64,000 bases of DNA. It comes from Mycolicibacterium chubuense (GTDB lineage Bacteria; Actinomycetota; Actinomycetes; Mycobacteriales; Mycobacteriaceae). A program made the translations under genes and the position numbers. Numbering within the stretch: position 1 is the first letter of the stretch; every line of letters starts with the position of its first letter. Below are positions 56,114-64,000 of the stretch, piece after piece. The stretch lies in contig NZ_JYNX01000033.1 of NCBI RefSeq assembly GCF_001044255.1, positions 31,860 to 95,859 of the forward strand, in the 5' to 3' direction. A model generated the notes under the pieces. That model did not search any database. It was not told the DNA's origin and saw nothing but the letters and a program-made list of their open reading frames with translations.

Positions 56114-58549
56114 TCACCGGGCGATCGTGGTACCGATGATGCCGTCGGCCTCGAGGCGACCGATCTCGTCGTCGTCGAGTCCGAGTTCGCGCAGCACATC
56201 CGCGTTGTGCTCGCCCAGAAGCGGAGCCGGCGTGGTGTGCACGCGTTCGGGACCCCGGCTGAGGCGGAATGGCAGCGTGCCGTGCGGCGCCGGCGGGTTC
56301 ACCGGGTGTGGGACCGTCTCGAAGAACCCGCGCGCCGACAGCTGCGGCAGTTCCGTCTGTCGGTGTGGCTGCATGACCTTGGCGACCGGAACGCCGTGGT
56401 CCCACAGCGTCGTCACGATGTCGTCGCCGGCGCGGTCGCCGCACCACCGCGCCAGGTGACGGTCCAGAAGATCGTGCTGGGCGCGCCTGCCAGGGGCGGT
56501 TCTCAACTCGTCGGACATCGCCCACGACGGGCTGCCCAGCGCCTCGCGCAGACCCTCCCACTGTGCGTCGGTCTCCACGGCAAGCGCCACCCAGGTGTCG
56601 GCGCGGCCGAACTCGTCGGTCTCGTTGGTGCGGTAGAGGTTCTGCGGCGCCGCGCACGGTCCACGATTGCCCGCGCGCTGCAGCAGCGCTCCGTAGGCCG
56701 AGTACTCGATCACCTGCTCGGCGGCGACGGCCAGCGCCGCGTCGACCATCGCCGCCTCGACCAGCGAACCCTCGCCGGTCTCACGGCGGTGTTCGAGCGC
56801 CAGCAGGATCGCGTTGAGCGCATGGATCCCGGCGTTGGGGTCGCCGACCGAGTAGGGCTCGAAGGGATTGAGGTCGGGATAGCCGGTGAGCCAGCTGATC
56901 CCGGCGGCCGCCTCGATGACATAGGCGAAGGCGGGGTTGTCGCGCCACGGACCGTCGAGCCCGAACCCGGGCATGCGGGCCATGACGATGTCGGGCTTGA
57001 TGGCCTTGACCGCGTCGTAGGTCAGCCCCATGGTCTCGAGCACGCGCGGGGTGAAGTTCTCCACGACGACGTCGGCGGTCGCGATCAGCCTTCCGAGCAG
57101 TTCTCGGCCGGTCGGGTGCTGCAGGTTCAGCGTCACGCCGCGCTTGTCGGTGTTCAGGGCCGAGAAGATCGGCGAGCGCTCCCACCACAGCTCTTCGGTG
57201 GCGGGGATGCCGGCGATCAGCCGGGTCCCGTCCGGGTGCCGGGTGGATTCGACGTGGATGACGTCGGCACCCAGCATCGCCAGCAGGTGGGTACAGCTCG
57301 GGCCGGCCCAGAAGGTCGTCATGTCGATCACCCGCAGCCCCGCACACGGCAGCCCCTCCCGCCGCGGAACCGGGGGCACCTCCCGCCGCGGAAGCGCATT
57401 CCGGGCTGTGGAATCGCCCGGATCGCGACCCGGAATGCTATTCCGCGAGCGGTGGGCCTCGGTGTGTTCGCCGAGGCGCGGGGCGGGCGCCGGCGGCCGG
57501 AGCGCCGCAGGGGCCATGCGGTAAGGCTGGCCCGGCTGGGTAAATCCGTCGCGCGGATTCACGACGAACGACCCGCGCTCGACATAGTGGTCGAGCCGTG
57601 CGACGTTGGCGCCGTTGGCGACCGGCGCGTTGGGGATCCGGAACGCGGTGGCGAGGTCCCGGATCTCGTCCACCGTCTGGTCCGCCACCCACGCGTACAG
57701 TTCGTCGGCGTGTTCGGTGGCCTGCTGGGTGATGGTCAGCGGCGACTCCTCGTCGATCCACTCGACGTGGCCGGTCATCGCGCACAGGTCGAACCACTGC
57801 TGGGCGGTGCCGCAGCCGATGTCGACGAGACCGTCCTTGGCCCGTGCGATGCCGGGCACCGTCAGCCGCCGTGCGTCGCGCCACGGCCTGCCGAGCATCG
57901 CGAAATAGGTGACGGGATAGTAGGTCAGGCCGAGGATCGACGTCTCCAGCATCGACAGGTCGATCAGCTCGGCCCCGCCCCGCATCCGCGACGCCAACGT
58001 GGCAGCGCTCGCGTAGGCGCCGGCCAGGTAGTCACCGACCTGCCCGCCGACGTGGACCGGCGCGCGGTCGGGTGTGCCGCGGCCGAGGCCGACGATCCCG
58101 CCCGACCATGCCTGCAGCGTGAACTCCGTGGCAGGCCGGTCTTTCCAGGGTCCGTCCAGGCCGAACGGCGTGATCGCGGTGACCGTCAGGTGCGGATGTC
58201 TGCGGTGGATGTCGACGGGCCCGAACCCGGGAGCGCCGGCGATGCCCGGGCCGCGCGACCACACCACCGCGTCCGCGCCGGCGAGCAGGGTGTCGACGAA
58301 CTCGGTATCTGCATCGGGATCGGCCACCACACTGTGTTTGGTGCAGGCGAGGTAGGAGAACAGAGCGCCGTCGTTGCCCTCGCCGATGTCGGCACCGGAC
58401 GCCGACCACGACCGCAGCGGATCACCCTCCGGTGGTTCGACTTTCACGACCTCGGCACCGCCGTCGGCCAGCAGCCTCGTGCAGTAGGCGCCCGCGATGC
58501 CGCTGGAGAAGTCGACGACGACGTATCCGGACAGCGGATGCTCAGGCAT
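56114..58549 (-). CDS. Tandem family III CoA-transferase (two CaiB/BaiF domains)
   Basis: 811 residues, twice the usual length. Domain 1 covers about residues 1-365 and starts LSGYVVVDFSSG; domain 2 begins near 395 with GLRVIDMTTFWAG. In domain 1 the catalytic Asp position is Glu142 (EFTLQAWSG); in domain 2 the equivalent segment FAYVIEAAAG has no acid there, so domain 2 may have lost acyl transfer. The linker (about 368-388) is encoded by a palindromic element. Two-domain transferases are known in mycobacteria. It overlaps the hydratase gene by 8 bp and would act with it on CoA esters of the pathway. Confidence 0.9.
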   Translation of the reverse strand: MPEHPLSGYVVVDFSSGIAGAYCTRLLADGGAEVVKVEPPEGDPLRSWSASGADIGEGNDGALFSYLACTKHSVVADPDADTEFVDTLLAGADAVVWSRGPGIAGAPGFGPVDIHRRHPHLTVTAITPFGLDGPWKDRPATEFTLQAWSGGIVGLGRGTPDRAPVHVGGQVGDYLAGAYASAATLASRMRGGAELIDLSMLETSILGLTYYPVTYFAMLGRPWRDARRLTVPGIARAKDGLVDIGCGTAQQWFDLCAMTGHVEWIDEESPLTITQQATEHADELYAWVADQTVDEIRDLATAFRIPNAPVANGANVARLDHYVERGSFVVNPRDGFTQPGQPYRMAPAALRPPAPAPRLGEHTEAHRSRNSIPGRDPGDSTARNALPRREVPPVPRREGLPCAGLRVIDMTTFWAGPSCTHLLAMLGADVIHVESTRHPDGTRLIAGIPATEELWWERSPIFSALNTDKRGVTLNLQHPTGRELLGRLIATADVVVENFTPRVLETMGLTYDAVKAIKPDIVMARMPGFGLDGPWRDNPAFAYVIEAAAGISWLTGYPDLNPFEPYSVGDPNAGIHALNAILLALEHRRETGEGSLVEAAMVDAALAVAAEQVIEYSAYGALLQRAGNRGPCAAPQNLYRTNETDEFGRADTWVALAVETDAQWEGLREALGSPSWAMSDELRTAPGRRAQHDLLDRHLARWCGDRAGDDIVTTLWDHGVPVAKVMQPHRQTELPQLSARGFFETVPHPVNPPAPHGTLPFRLSRGPERVHTTPAPLLGEHNADVLRELGLDDDEIGRLEADGIIGTTIAR
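57386..57446. repeat. 61-bp palindromic element inside the CoA-transferase linker
   Basis: Arms 57386-57404 and 57428-57446 (19 bp each; CGCGGAAGCGCATTCCGGG and CCCGGAATGCTATTCCGCG) are complementary at 17 of 19 positions around a 23-bp loop, the same loop length as at 40494-40556. The GGAAT/ATTCC core is shared by both elements. Here it is read through in frame and encodes the interdomain linker (RNSIPG and NALPRR). Confidence 0.8.
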
Positions 58550-59510
58550 CGCCGTCCCGGGCGCGGTTGGACTTGCTGAGCCGGAACTCGGGAGGGAACC
58601 TGAGGTCGTTGTCGTTGACGGCCTCGCCGAGCCCCCGTTGGATCGCCTCGTTCATGTCGAAGTCGTCGCCGTCGTTGACCGCACCGCTGCCCATGGATTC
58701 GAAGAAGGCTGCCAGCAGGCTGCCCATGTACTCGCCCTGCTGCTGCTTGAAGATCTCGAAGAACATCTTCTGCTGGAACACCGTGTCGACAGGGCGATTG
58801 CGCGCGCAGGACCGCGCGTACTTGTCCACCTCGGCTTCGAGCTGCTCTCTGGGCACGACCTTGTTCAGGAAATTGCAGTCGTACATCTCGGCCGCGGTGA
58901 ACGGCCTGCCGGTGAACACCATCTCCTGGAACTTGCGCAGTCCCATCATCTGCACCCATGTCCACATCCGGGGGCCCCAGCCGTAGTAGCGGAAGGACGG
59001 ATGCCCGAACAGTGCGTCCTGCGAGGAGATCACGAGATCAGCGTCCGCGCACTGATAGAAGTGCCAGCCGTAGCAGTATCCCTTGGCCTCGACGATGCTG
59101 ATCTTCTTCAGCTCCTGCAGCGGACGGTTGCCGGCCGCCACGTTGGCATACCAGGCGCTGATCGTCGCGCCGTTGCGGAACGTGCCCGTCGGAGGATAGG
59201 TGACGTCACCGACCCCGTCGTCCTCGAGCCGCAACTCGGCCAGTCGTGCGGAGGGGTCGTCGCGGCCCTCCATGAACTCGGGAAGGTCCGCGCCACTGCC
59301 GAGATCGTCTCCGACGCCGCGGATGACGACCACCTTGACGTCGTTGTCGACGGTGGCCGCACGCAGCAGGTCGGCATACCGCAGTCGCGCCGCCGACGTC
59401 GGCGCGTTGAGGTAGTCGGGTCGATTGAAGGTGATCGTGGCGATCTTGGTCGTCGGGTCCTTCGTGTAGAGGATGATCTCCTCGGGCGAAGGTCGGCCGG
59501 TGTTCGACAT
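58542..59510 (-). CDS. Enoyl-CoA hydratase/isomerase family protein, long form
   Basis: 322 residues, about 60 longer than a standard crotonase. A first oxyanion loop LGSGADL is followed by an insert with VTYPPTGTFRNGA, and the second loop is replaced by KGYCYGWHFYQCADADLVIS, lacking the GGG-Glu of hydratases. The acid positions of hydratases are not obvious, so another crotonase-fold reaction, such as C-C hydrolysis, is possible. It starts the CoA-transferase unit, 10 bp after the M24 gene stop. Confidence 0.85.
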   Translation of the reverse strand: MSNTGRPSPEEIILYTKDPTTKIATITFNRPDYLNAPTSAARLRYADLLRAATVDNDVKVVVIRGVGDDLGSGADLPEFMEGRDDPSARLAELRLEDDGVGDVTYPPTGTFRNGATISAWYANVAAGNRPLQELKKISIVEAKGYCYGWHFYQCADADLVISSQDALFGHPSFRYYGWGPRMWTWVQMMGLRKFQEMVFTGRPFTAAEMYDCNFLNKVVPREQLEAEVDKYARSCARNRPVDTVFQQKMFFEIFKQQQGEYMGSLLAAFFESMGSGAVNDGDDFDMNEAIQRGLGEAVNDNDLRFPPEFRLSKSNRARDGDA

Positions 59511-59520
59511 CGGCTGCGCG

Positions 59521-60657
59521 TCAGCCGATTCCGGCAGTGGCCTGCGCCGGCAGCGGACTGTCGGTGAGCATCTGAGGGCCGTCCTCGGTGATCAGGACGG
59601 CATCGCGTCGGAACACCGCGCCGACACCGGCCTCCCACACGTAGGCCGTGACGGCCAGCACGGTGCCCGGGTCGAGTCGTTCGTCAGCCGAGGTCTGCGC
59701 GAGGTCCGGTGAGATGACCGGCGGGTCGAATCCCAAGCCCAGTCCGTGCGCCACCGGCATCGGCGGCAACGACTCGCCGACGGCCTCGTACGCGCCGAAC
59801 AGCGCGCTCGCCGACGCTCCCGGCCGGCACGCCTCGAACAGGCCGTCCCACAGTCGGTTCGAGCGCGCGAACAGTGCGTCGGCACCGTCGACGTCACCGA
59901 CGGGCCAGGTCCGTCCGACCTCGCCGACGTAGCCGCCTGCCAGCGCGCCCGCGGCGAACGCCACGAGATCCCCCTCGGCGATGCGCCGGTCGCGAGGACC
60001 GACCCGCCACGAGTGTTCACGCGGCGTGATCCACGCGCCGTCCTGCGTCGCCGACGTGCTCACTCCGCCTGCGGCCATGGCCTCGAGCATGATCCCTGTG
60101 AGCGCCTGCTCGGTGGTTCCCGGCGCGAGCCCGGCGACCGCCGCGGCGAGCGCATCCTGGGCGATGTGCAGGGCGCCGCGCAGCGCGCCGATCTCCTCAG
60201 GTGTCTTGGTGCGGCGCGCGGCCCGCATCGCGACTTCGCCGTCGACGAGTTCGGCGTTCGGGAAGGCCATCGGCAGCAGCTGACCGAACGTCGGTGAGAG
60301 CGCATCGGTTCCGACGCGTTTCGCGTCCGCTGCCCCGTCGATGTTCTTGAGGACGTCGATCAGTGTCATCGGATTCCACGCCAGCCCGTACAGGTGGTCG
60401 TGCCCGATCTCCTCGGGCATCCCTTCGTCCCAGCTGCTGTTCAGGTGGATCTCCCCGGTGGCCCGCACCACGACGCAGATCGGCGCGAACGGGCGGGTGC
60501 CGGCGACCCAGAGTTGGGGCGCCCCGGTGACGTAGCGGACGTTGGCCTGCCTGCCGAGCACGAGGATGTCGAGCTCGTTGGCCGCCATCTCGGCCAGGGC
60601 GCGTTCGCGGCGGCCGGTCCGCAGCGCGAGGTCGTCGGGGAGGACGTCATCGGTCAT
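59521..60657 (-). CDS. M24 (creatinase/prolidase) fold protein, degenerate metal site
   Basis: 378 residues from ATG 60657, which overlaps the neighbouring M24 stop by 4 bp; a longer reading would run into that gene. The pita-bread fold is seen in DLVAFAAGALAGGYVGEVGRTW, split by replaced ligands: the two metal Asp positions are Ala235 and Glu246, and the last Glu is Asp352. His304 (VAHGLG) and Glu342 remain. Creatinase is the metal-free family member, so hydrolysis without metal is possible; a structural role with the intact paralogue is another reading. Confidence 0.88.
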   Translation of the reverse strand: MTDDVLPDDLALRTGRRERALAEMAANELDILVLGRQANVRYVTGAPQLWVAGTRPFAPICVVVRATGEIHLNSSWDEGMPEEIGHDHLYGLAWNPMTLIDVLKNIDGAADAKRVGTDALSPTFGQLLPMAFPNAELVDGEVAMRAARRTKTPEEIGALRGALHIAQDALAAAVAGLAPGTTEQALTGIMLEAMAAGGVSTSATQDGAWITPREHSWRVGPRDRRIAEGDLVAFAAGALAGGYVGEVGRTWPVGDVDGADALFARSNRLWDGLFEACRPGASASALFGAYEAVGESLPPMPVAHGLGLGFDPPVISPDLAQTSADERLDPGTVLAVTAYVWEAGVGAVFRRDAVLITEDGPQMLTDSPLPAQATAGIG

Positions 60658-61916
60658 GCGCGAGCGCCCATCGTGTCTCCGTAGGGTGCGTAGGGGTAGT
60701 CGGTGATCGGCAGGTAGCCGTCCTCGGTGATCACGATGATCTCCTCGCTGCGGTAGCCGCCGGTCCCGTCCTCCCAGACGACGGGTTCGAGCACCAGCGC
60801 CATGCCTGCGGGGAAGACGAAGTTGTCGTCGAATTCCTGGCCGAGATCCGTTCCGATCATGGGCATCTCGGCGGCATTGGTGCCGATGCCGTGCCCCAGG
60901 TAGAAGTGCGGCAGCCACGGCTTGACGCCCCCGTTGGCGGCGATCGCGGCGCGCGCGAGGTCACCGCAGGTGGCTCCGGCGCGGGTGACCGCCAGTACGG
61001 CGTCGAGGATGCGCCGCCAGGTGGCGAACTGCTCCTGCTGACGCGCGCTGGGCTCCGCGCCGACCAGCCACGTGCGCCCGAAATCCGAGCAGTATCCCTC
61101 GTAGGTGATGCTGACATCGGTCCAAAGCACATCGCCGCGGGCCAGCGCCCGCTCGGTGGTGAGCAGCGGCAGAGCCAGATCTCCGGTGGTGGTCCACGTG
61201 CCTTCGGCTTTGGAGGTGGGCATCACCTGCCAGATCGCCTCGAGCATGTTGGCCGTCGCACCGAGTTCGAACGCTCGCCGGACGAACGCCGCGGACAGGT
61301 CGATCTGGCGGACTCCGGGCGCCAACGACTTCTGCACGTCGACGACGGCCTCTTCGGTGATCCGGCATGCCTTGCGGATCGCCGCCACCTGGTCGATGGT
61401 CTTCACGAGCTTGGCGGGACCGATCACCTGGGCGGCATCCGACGGTGGCCCGGCCGGGAACAGCCGGCCGGTGTTGCGGCGCATCGCGCCGGTCAGTTCG
61501 TCGACGGCGACGTGCCCGCCCGCGGGCAACAAACCGGCGAGCTCCGACGCGAAATGCAGCACGCCCTCATCGAATTCGAGATAGAGAGGTCCGTGCACGT
61601 GATCGGCGGGCACCTCGGACTCGAACGAACTGCCCTCCCGGAACGGCATGTACAGGTGAGGGTGCTCGTCGTCGGCGAGCACCACAGCGATCGGGCGCTC
61701 GACGTGGGAGAGGCCGGCGTCGAGCAGCGGCCAGCTCGCCCCGGTCGCGTAGACCACGTTGCCGTTGCCGAGCAGCACGAGCGCGTCGACGCCCCTGTCC
61801 TTCATCGTCGCCCGCAACCTGGCCCCACACTCGCGGTACATCCTGCCGCGGTCGGGAAGGTCGGGAATGTCGGCGGCGGTGACGCCCGCCGTCCACGACG
61901 GGGCGAGGGTGGTCAT
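60654..61916 (-). CDS. M24 (Xaa-Pro peptidase/prolidase-like) metallohydrolase
   Basis: 420 residues. All five metal ligands of the M24 family are in place: Asp267 and Asp278 (DVLWTDVSITYEGYCSDFGRTW is split by them), His342 (GHGIG), Glu377 (LEPVVW) and Glu391 or Glu392. It should bind two metals and hydrolyse a C-N bond, or act as a lyase in a catabolic setting. It overlaps the degenerate paralogue by 4 bp and the amidohydrolase by one base, so the three are coexpressed. Why peptidase-like enzymes sit here is unclear; hydrolysis of an amide conjugate is possible. Confidence 0.9.
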   Translation of the reverse strand: MTTLAPSWTAGVTAADIPDLPDRGRMYRECGARLRATMKDRGVDALVLLGNGNVVYATGASWPLLDAGLSHVERPIAVVLADDEHPHLYMPFREGSSFESEVPADHVHGPLYLEFDEGVLHFASELAGLLPAGGHVAVDELTGAMRRNTGRLFPAGPPSDAAQVIGPAKLVKTIDQVAAIRKACRITEEAVVDVQKSLAPGVRQIDLSAAFVRRAFELGATANMLEAIWQVMPTSKAEGTWTTTGDLALPLLTTERALARGDVLWTDVSITYEGYCSDFGRTWLVGAEPSARQQEQFATWRRILDAVLAVTRAGATCGDLARAAIAANGGVKPWLPHFYLGHGIGTNAAEMPMIGTDLGQEFDDNFVFPAGMALVLEPVVWEDGTGGYRSEEIIVITEDGYLPITDYPYAPYGDTMGARA

Positions 61917-63082
61917 CAGATGCCCAGGTACTTCTGCACGTTGGTGCTGACGATCTTCACCGCGTTCTCCGCGCCGACGGCCTCCACCACCGACGCCAGA
62001 GACTTATCCGAGTAACCGAATGTGCTCTCGTTGTGCGGATAGTCCGAGGACCACATCACGTTGTCGACGCCGATCCGGTCGATCAGCGCGAGGCCCAACG
62101 GGTCCACCATGAACGATGCGCTCATGTGGTTGGTCCAGTAGTGGTTCACCGGGTGCCGGAGTTCGTGATTGAACATGTGGCGGTAGGAGGCCAACATGTG
62201 CTCGGCGTCCTGCAGCGCGGTCGGCACCCACGCGATGCCGCCTTCGAACCACCCGATCTTCAGACCGGGGTGTCGGTCGAGGATGCCCGAGAACACGTAC
62301 TTGGCGAACTGCTCGCGGAACGAGTCGACGTTGACCATCATGCCGACGACCACACTGTTGTTCTGGCACGGCGTCTTCGGCGGCGTCTCGCCGATGTGGT
62401 GGCTGACCGGGAGACCGGCCGCCTCGATCTCGTCCCACACGGCGTCCATGTCGGTGCTGCCGTAGTCGTAGATGTTGCCGTCGTCGTCCTTGCCCGGATT
62501 CAGCGGCAGCAGGAAGGTCTTGAGCCCCAGTGACTTCAGCTCGGCGAGGGTGGTCCGGGTTCCGGCGGGGTCCCACCAGTTGATCAGCCCGACGCCGTAG
62601 AAGTGCCCGTTGGAGCGCTCCTGCAGATCGGCGATGTGCTCGTTGTAGATGCGGAACACCCGCTCGCGCAGGGACTTGTCCGGGTAGTGAAACAGAGCCA
62701 GCACAGCATTGGGGAACGCCAGCTCCTTGTCGATGCCGTCTTCCTTCAGCTCGCGGATGCGGGCGTCGATGTTGTTCGACGCGGCGCCGGCGAGGTCGTC
62801 GTACTGCATCAGCACGCGGCCGAAGTCCCCGCCGGTCCAGGCCTTGCCCTTCATCCCGACCATGTAGGCGCCGTCCTCGTACCAGATCCGTGGCGCGGCC
62901 CCCTTGAGCTCTTCGGGAAAGCGTTCGTAGAAGATGTCGTCGGCGACGGAGATGTGGTTGTCCGCGGAGAAGATCACCGTGTCGGCGGGCAGCCCCTCGA
63001 CGACACCGGTGGAATGGCCGTGCCGGTTCTTGGGGGCACCGAAGCCTTCGGGCGGATAGAGCGTGGCTACGGGGGTGGACAT
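61916..63082 (-). CDS. Amidohydrolase-2 (ACMSD-like) metal-dependent hydrolase
   Basis: 388 residues. Asp41-x-His43 (SADNHISV), PVSHHIGE in the barrel, and Asp347 (SSDYPHNES) are the expected metal ligands, all intact. It is the fourth member of this family in the window (with 15353, 16480 and 40567), each in a different operon. The ATG is 36 bp from the P450 stop. Probably cleaves or decarboxylates a pathway intermediate. Confidence 0.9.
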   Translation of the reverse strand: MSTPVATLYPPEGFGAPKNRHGHSTGVVEGLPADTVIFSADNHISVADDIFYERFPEELKGAAPRIWYEDGAYMVGMKGKAWTGGDFGRVLMQYDDLAGAASNNIDARIRELKEDGIDKELAFPNAVLALFHYPDKSLRERVFRIYNEHIADLQERSNGHFYGVGLINWWDPAGTRTTLAELKSLGLKTFLLPLNPGKDDDGNIYDYGSTDMDAVWDEIEAAGLPVSHHIGETPPKTPCQNNSVVVGMMVNVDSFREQFAKYVFSGILDRHPGLKIGWFEGGIAWVPTALQDAEHMLASYRHMFNHELRHPVNHYWTNHMSASFMVDPLGLALIDRIGVDNVMWSSDYPHNESTFGYSDKSLASVVEAVGAENAVKIVSTNVQKYLGI

Positions 63083-63118
63083 CGTCGGTACTCCAATCGG
63101 GCTGTGGACTCGAGGTGA

Positions 63119-64000
63119 CTACCAGGTCACCGGTAGTTCGTAGACGCCGTAGGCGAGGCGGTCGTGTTTGAAGGGCACCTCGTCGAACGGGATGGCGAGC
63201 GTCATCGCGGGCATGCGGCGCAGCAGCGTGGTGAACACGATCTGCAGTTCGGCGCGGGCGAGCTGCTGCCCGACGCACTGGTGCCTGCCGTAACCGAAAC
63301 CGAGCTGCTGGCCTGCGTCGCGGGTGAAGTCGAGCTTGTCGGGCTCGGGGAAGGCCGCCGCGTCCCAGTTGGCCGGCGCGAGGTCGATGATGATGCCCTC
63401 CCCCGCCCTGATGGTCTCACCGGCGATCTCGATGTCCTCGGTCGCGACCCGCCGCTGGCCGTTCTGGATGATCGACAGGTAGCGCATCAGCTCTTCGACC
63501 GCATTCGCGATGAACCCGGGGTCCTCGGAATCACGCAGTAGCGCAGCCTGTTCCGGATTCTCGAGCAGCGCGAGAATGCCGATGCCGATCATGTTCGCGG
63601 TGGTCTCGTGGCCGGCGATCAGCAGCCCGGTGCCCAGCTGTGCGGCCTCCTTGACGCTGATCTCGCCCGCGGTGACGCGCTCGGCGAGGTCGGACACGGC
63701 GTCCTCGGCGGGATGGGCCTGCTTCTCCTCGACGAGATCGACGAGGTACTGGTGCAGGCTCATCGCACCCTTTTGCATGGCGTCCGCGGCCGCGTACCGC
63801 GCGAGCCCGGCGTTGGCGTGCTCCTGGAAGAACTCGTGGTCGTCGTAGGGCACGCCGAGCATGTCGCTGATGACCCGGGTGGGGACGGGCAGGGCCAGTT
63901 GGGAGACCATGTCGGCGGGCTGCGGACCGGCCAGGATCGCGTCGATGCACTCGTCGGTGACCTGCTGGATCACCGGCCGCAGCGCCTCGACGCGCCGGAA
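63119..64000 (-). CDS. Cytochrome P450, C-terminal part (runs off right edge)
   Basis: Visible for 293 residues before the stop; the N-terminus lies beyond the window. Heme-binding FGYGRHQCVGQQ, I-helix IAGHETTAN and K-helix EELMR are intact. The C-terminus ends YELPVTW. Head of a probable minus-strand operon with the amidohydrolase and two M24 genes; any ferredoxin would be outside. The reading frame is open to the last base. Confidence 0.9.
   Translation of the reverse strand, partial: FRRVEALRPVIQQVTDECIDAILAGPQPADMVSQLALPVPTRVISDMLGVPYDDHEFFQEHANAGLARYAAADAMQKGAMSLHQYLVDLVEEKQAHPAEDAVSDLAERVTAGEISVKEAAQLGTGLLIAGHETTANMIGIGILALLENPEQAALLRDSEDPGFIANAVEELMRYLSIIQNGQRRVATEDIEIAGETIRAGEGIIIDLAPANWDAAAFPEPDKLDFTRDAGQQLGFGYGRHQCVGQQLARAELQIVFTTLLRRMPAMTLAIPFDEVPFKHDRLAYGVYELPVTW

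Noticed and set aside
56207-58579. Open frame of about 790 codons on the plus strand opposite the double CoA-transferase
   Set aside because: Arg/Gly/Asp/Val-rich shadow without domain motifs; the minus strand carries two recognisable CaiB domains.

Overview
The window is a dense, GC-rich (roughly two-thirds G+C) stretch of an actinobacterial chromosome. It most resembles an environmental Mycobacterium (Mycolicibacterium): a yrbE/mce lipid-import operon, FadE-type acyl-CoA dehydrogenase pairs, lipid-transfer-protein thiolases, many cytochrome P450s with tiny 3Fe-4S ferredoxins, mycofactocin-type SDRs and a WS/DGAT acyltransferase. No rRNA, tRNA, CRISPR array, insertion sequence or phage gene was seen. 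Almost every base is coding; the longest gene-free stretch is about 280 bp.

Layout. 1-9381 (minus): an aldehyde dehydrogenase, a CoA-transferase, an HMG-CoA-synthase-like/DUF35 protein and a thiolase-like protein lead into yrbEA-yrbEB-mceA-mceB-mceC, which runs off the left edge. 9645-12855 (plus): two SDRs, a ferredoxin and a P450. 12944-15115 (minus): a pair of acyl-CoA dehydrogenases. 15353-26774 (plus): two amidohydrolases, a Rieske protein, an alpha/beta hydrolase, then a NuoF-like flavoprotein with a ferredoxin, a fused DUF35-thiolase (predicted aldolase), a hydrolase, two beta-hydroxyacid dehydrogenases, and a P450 with its ferredoxin. 26785-28549 (minus): DUF1330 protein, ferredoxin, P450. 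28686-33495 (plus): an emopamil-binding-protein-like membrane protein, a TetR regulator, an acyl-CoA dehydrogenase with an APH-type kinase, and a quinone oxidoreductase. 33498-41862 (minus): a hypothetical protein and TetR regulator, then a beta-oxidation block (dehydrogenase, thiolase, hydratase, CoA-transferase, dehydrogenase) headed by an amidohydrolase. 42126-47914 (plus): a Rieske oxygenase module ending in an acyl-CoA dehydrogenase pair. 47911-49552: a hydratase and a divergent TetR regulator. 49797-55300: P450, SDR, WS/DGAT, acyltransferase, epimerase. 55302-64000 (minus): SDR, a double CoA-transferase, hydratase, two M24 proteins, an amidohydrolase and a P450 cut by the right edge.

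How it may work together (inference). The set reads as uptake (Mce), oxygenation (five P450s, one Rieske oxygenase), alcohol and aldehyde oxidation, CoA activation by transfer, beta-oxidation, retro-aldol side-chain cleavage, and C-C hydrolysis for a bulky, probably polycyclic isoprenoid or steroid-like substrate. The canonical cholesterol ring-degradation genes are not visible. A 17-bp palindrome close to TGAGAAT-N3-ATTCTCA recurs in most divergent promoter regions across 45 kb, including the gap beside the TetR gene at 48833, so much of the window is probably one regulon. Several enzymes come as an intact plus a degenerate paralogue, which suggests heteromeric complexes.
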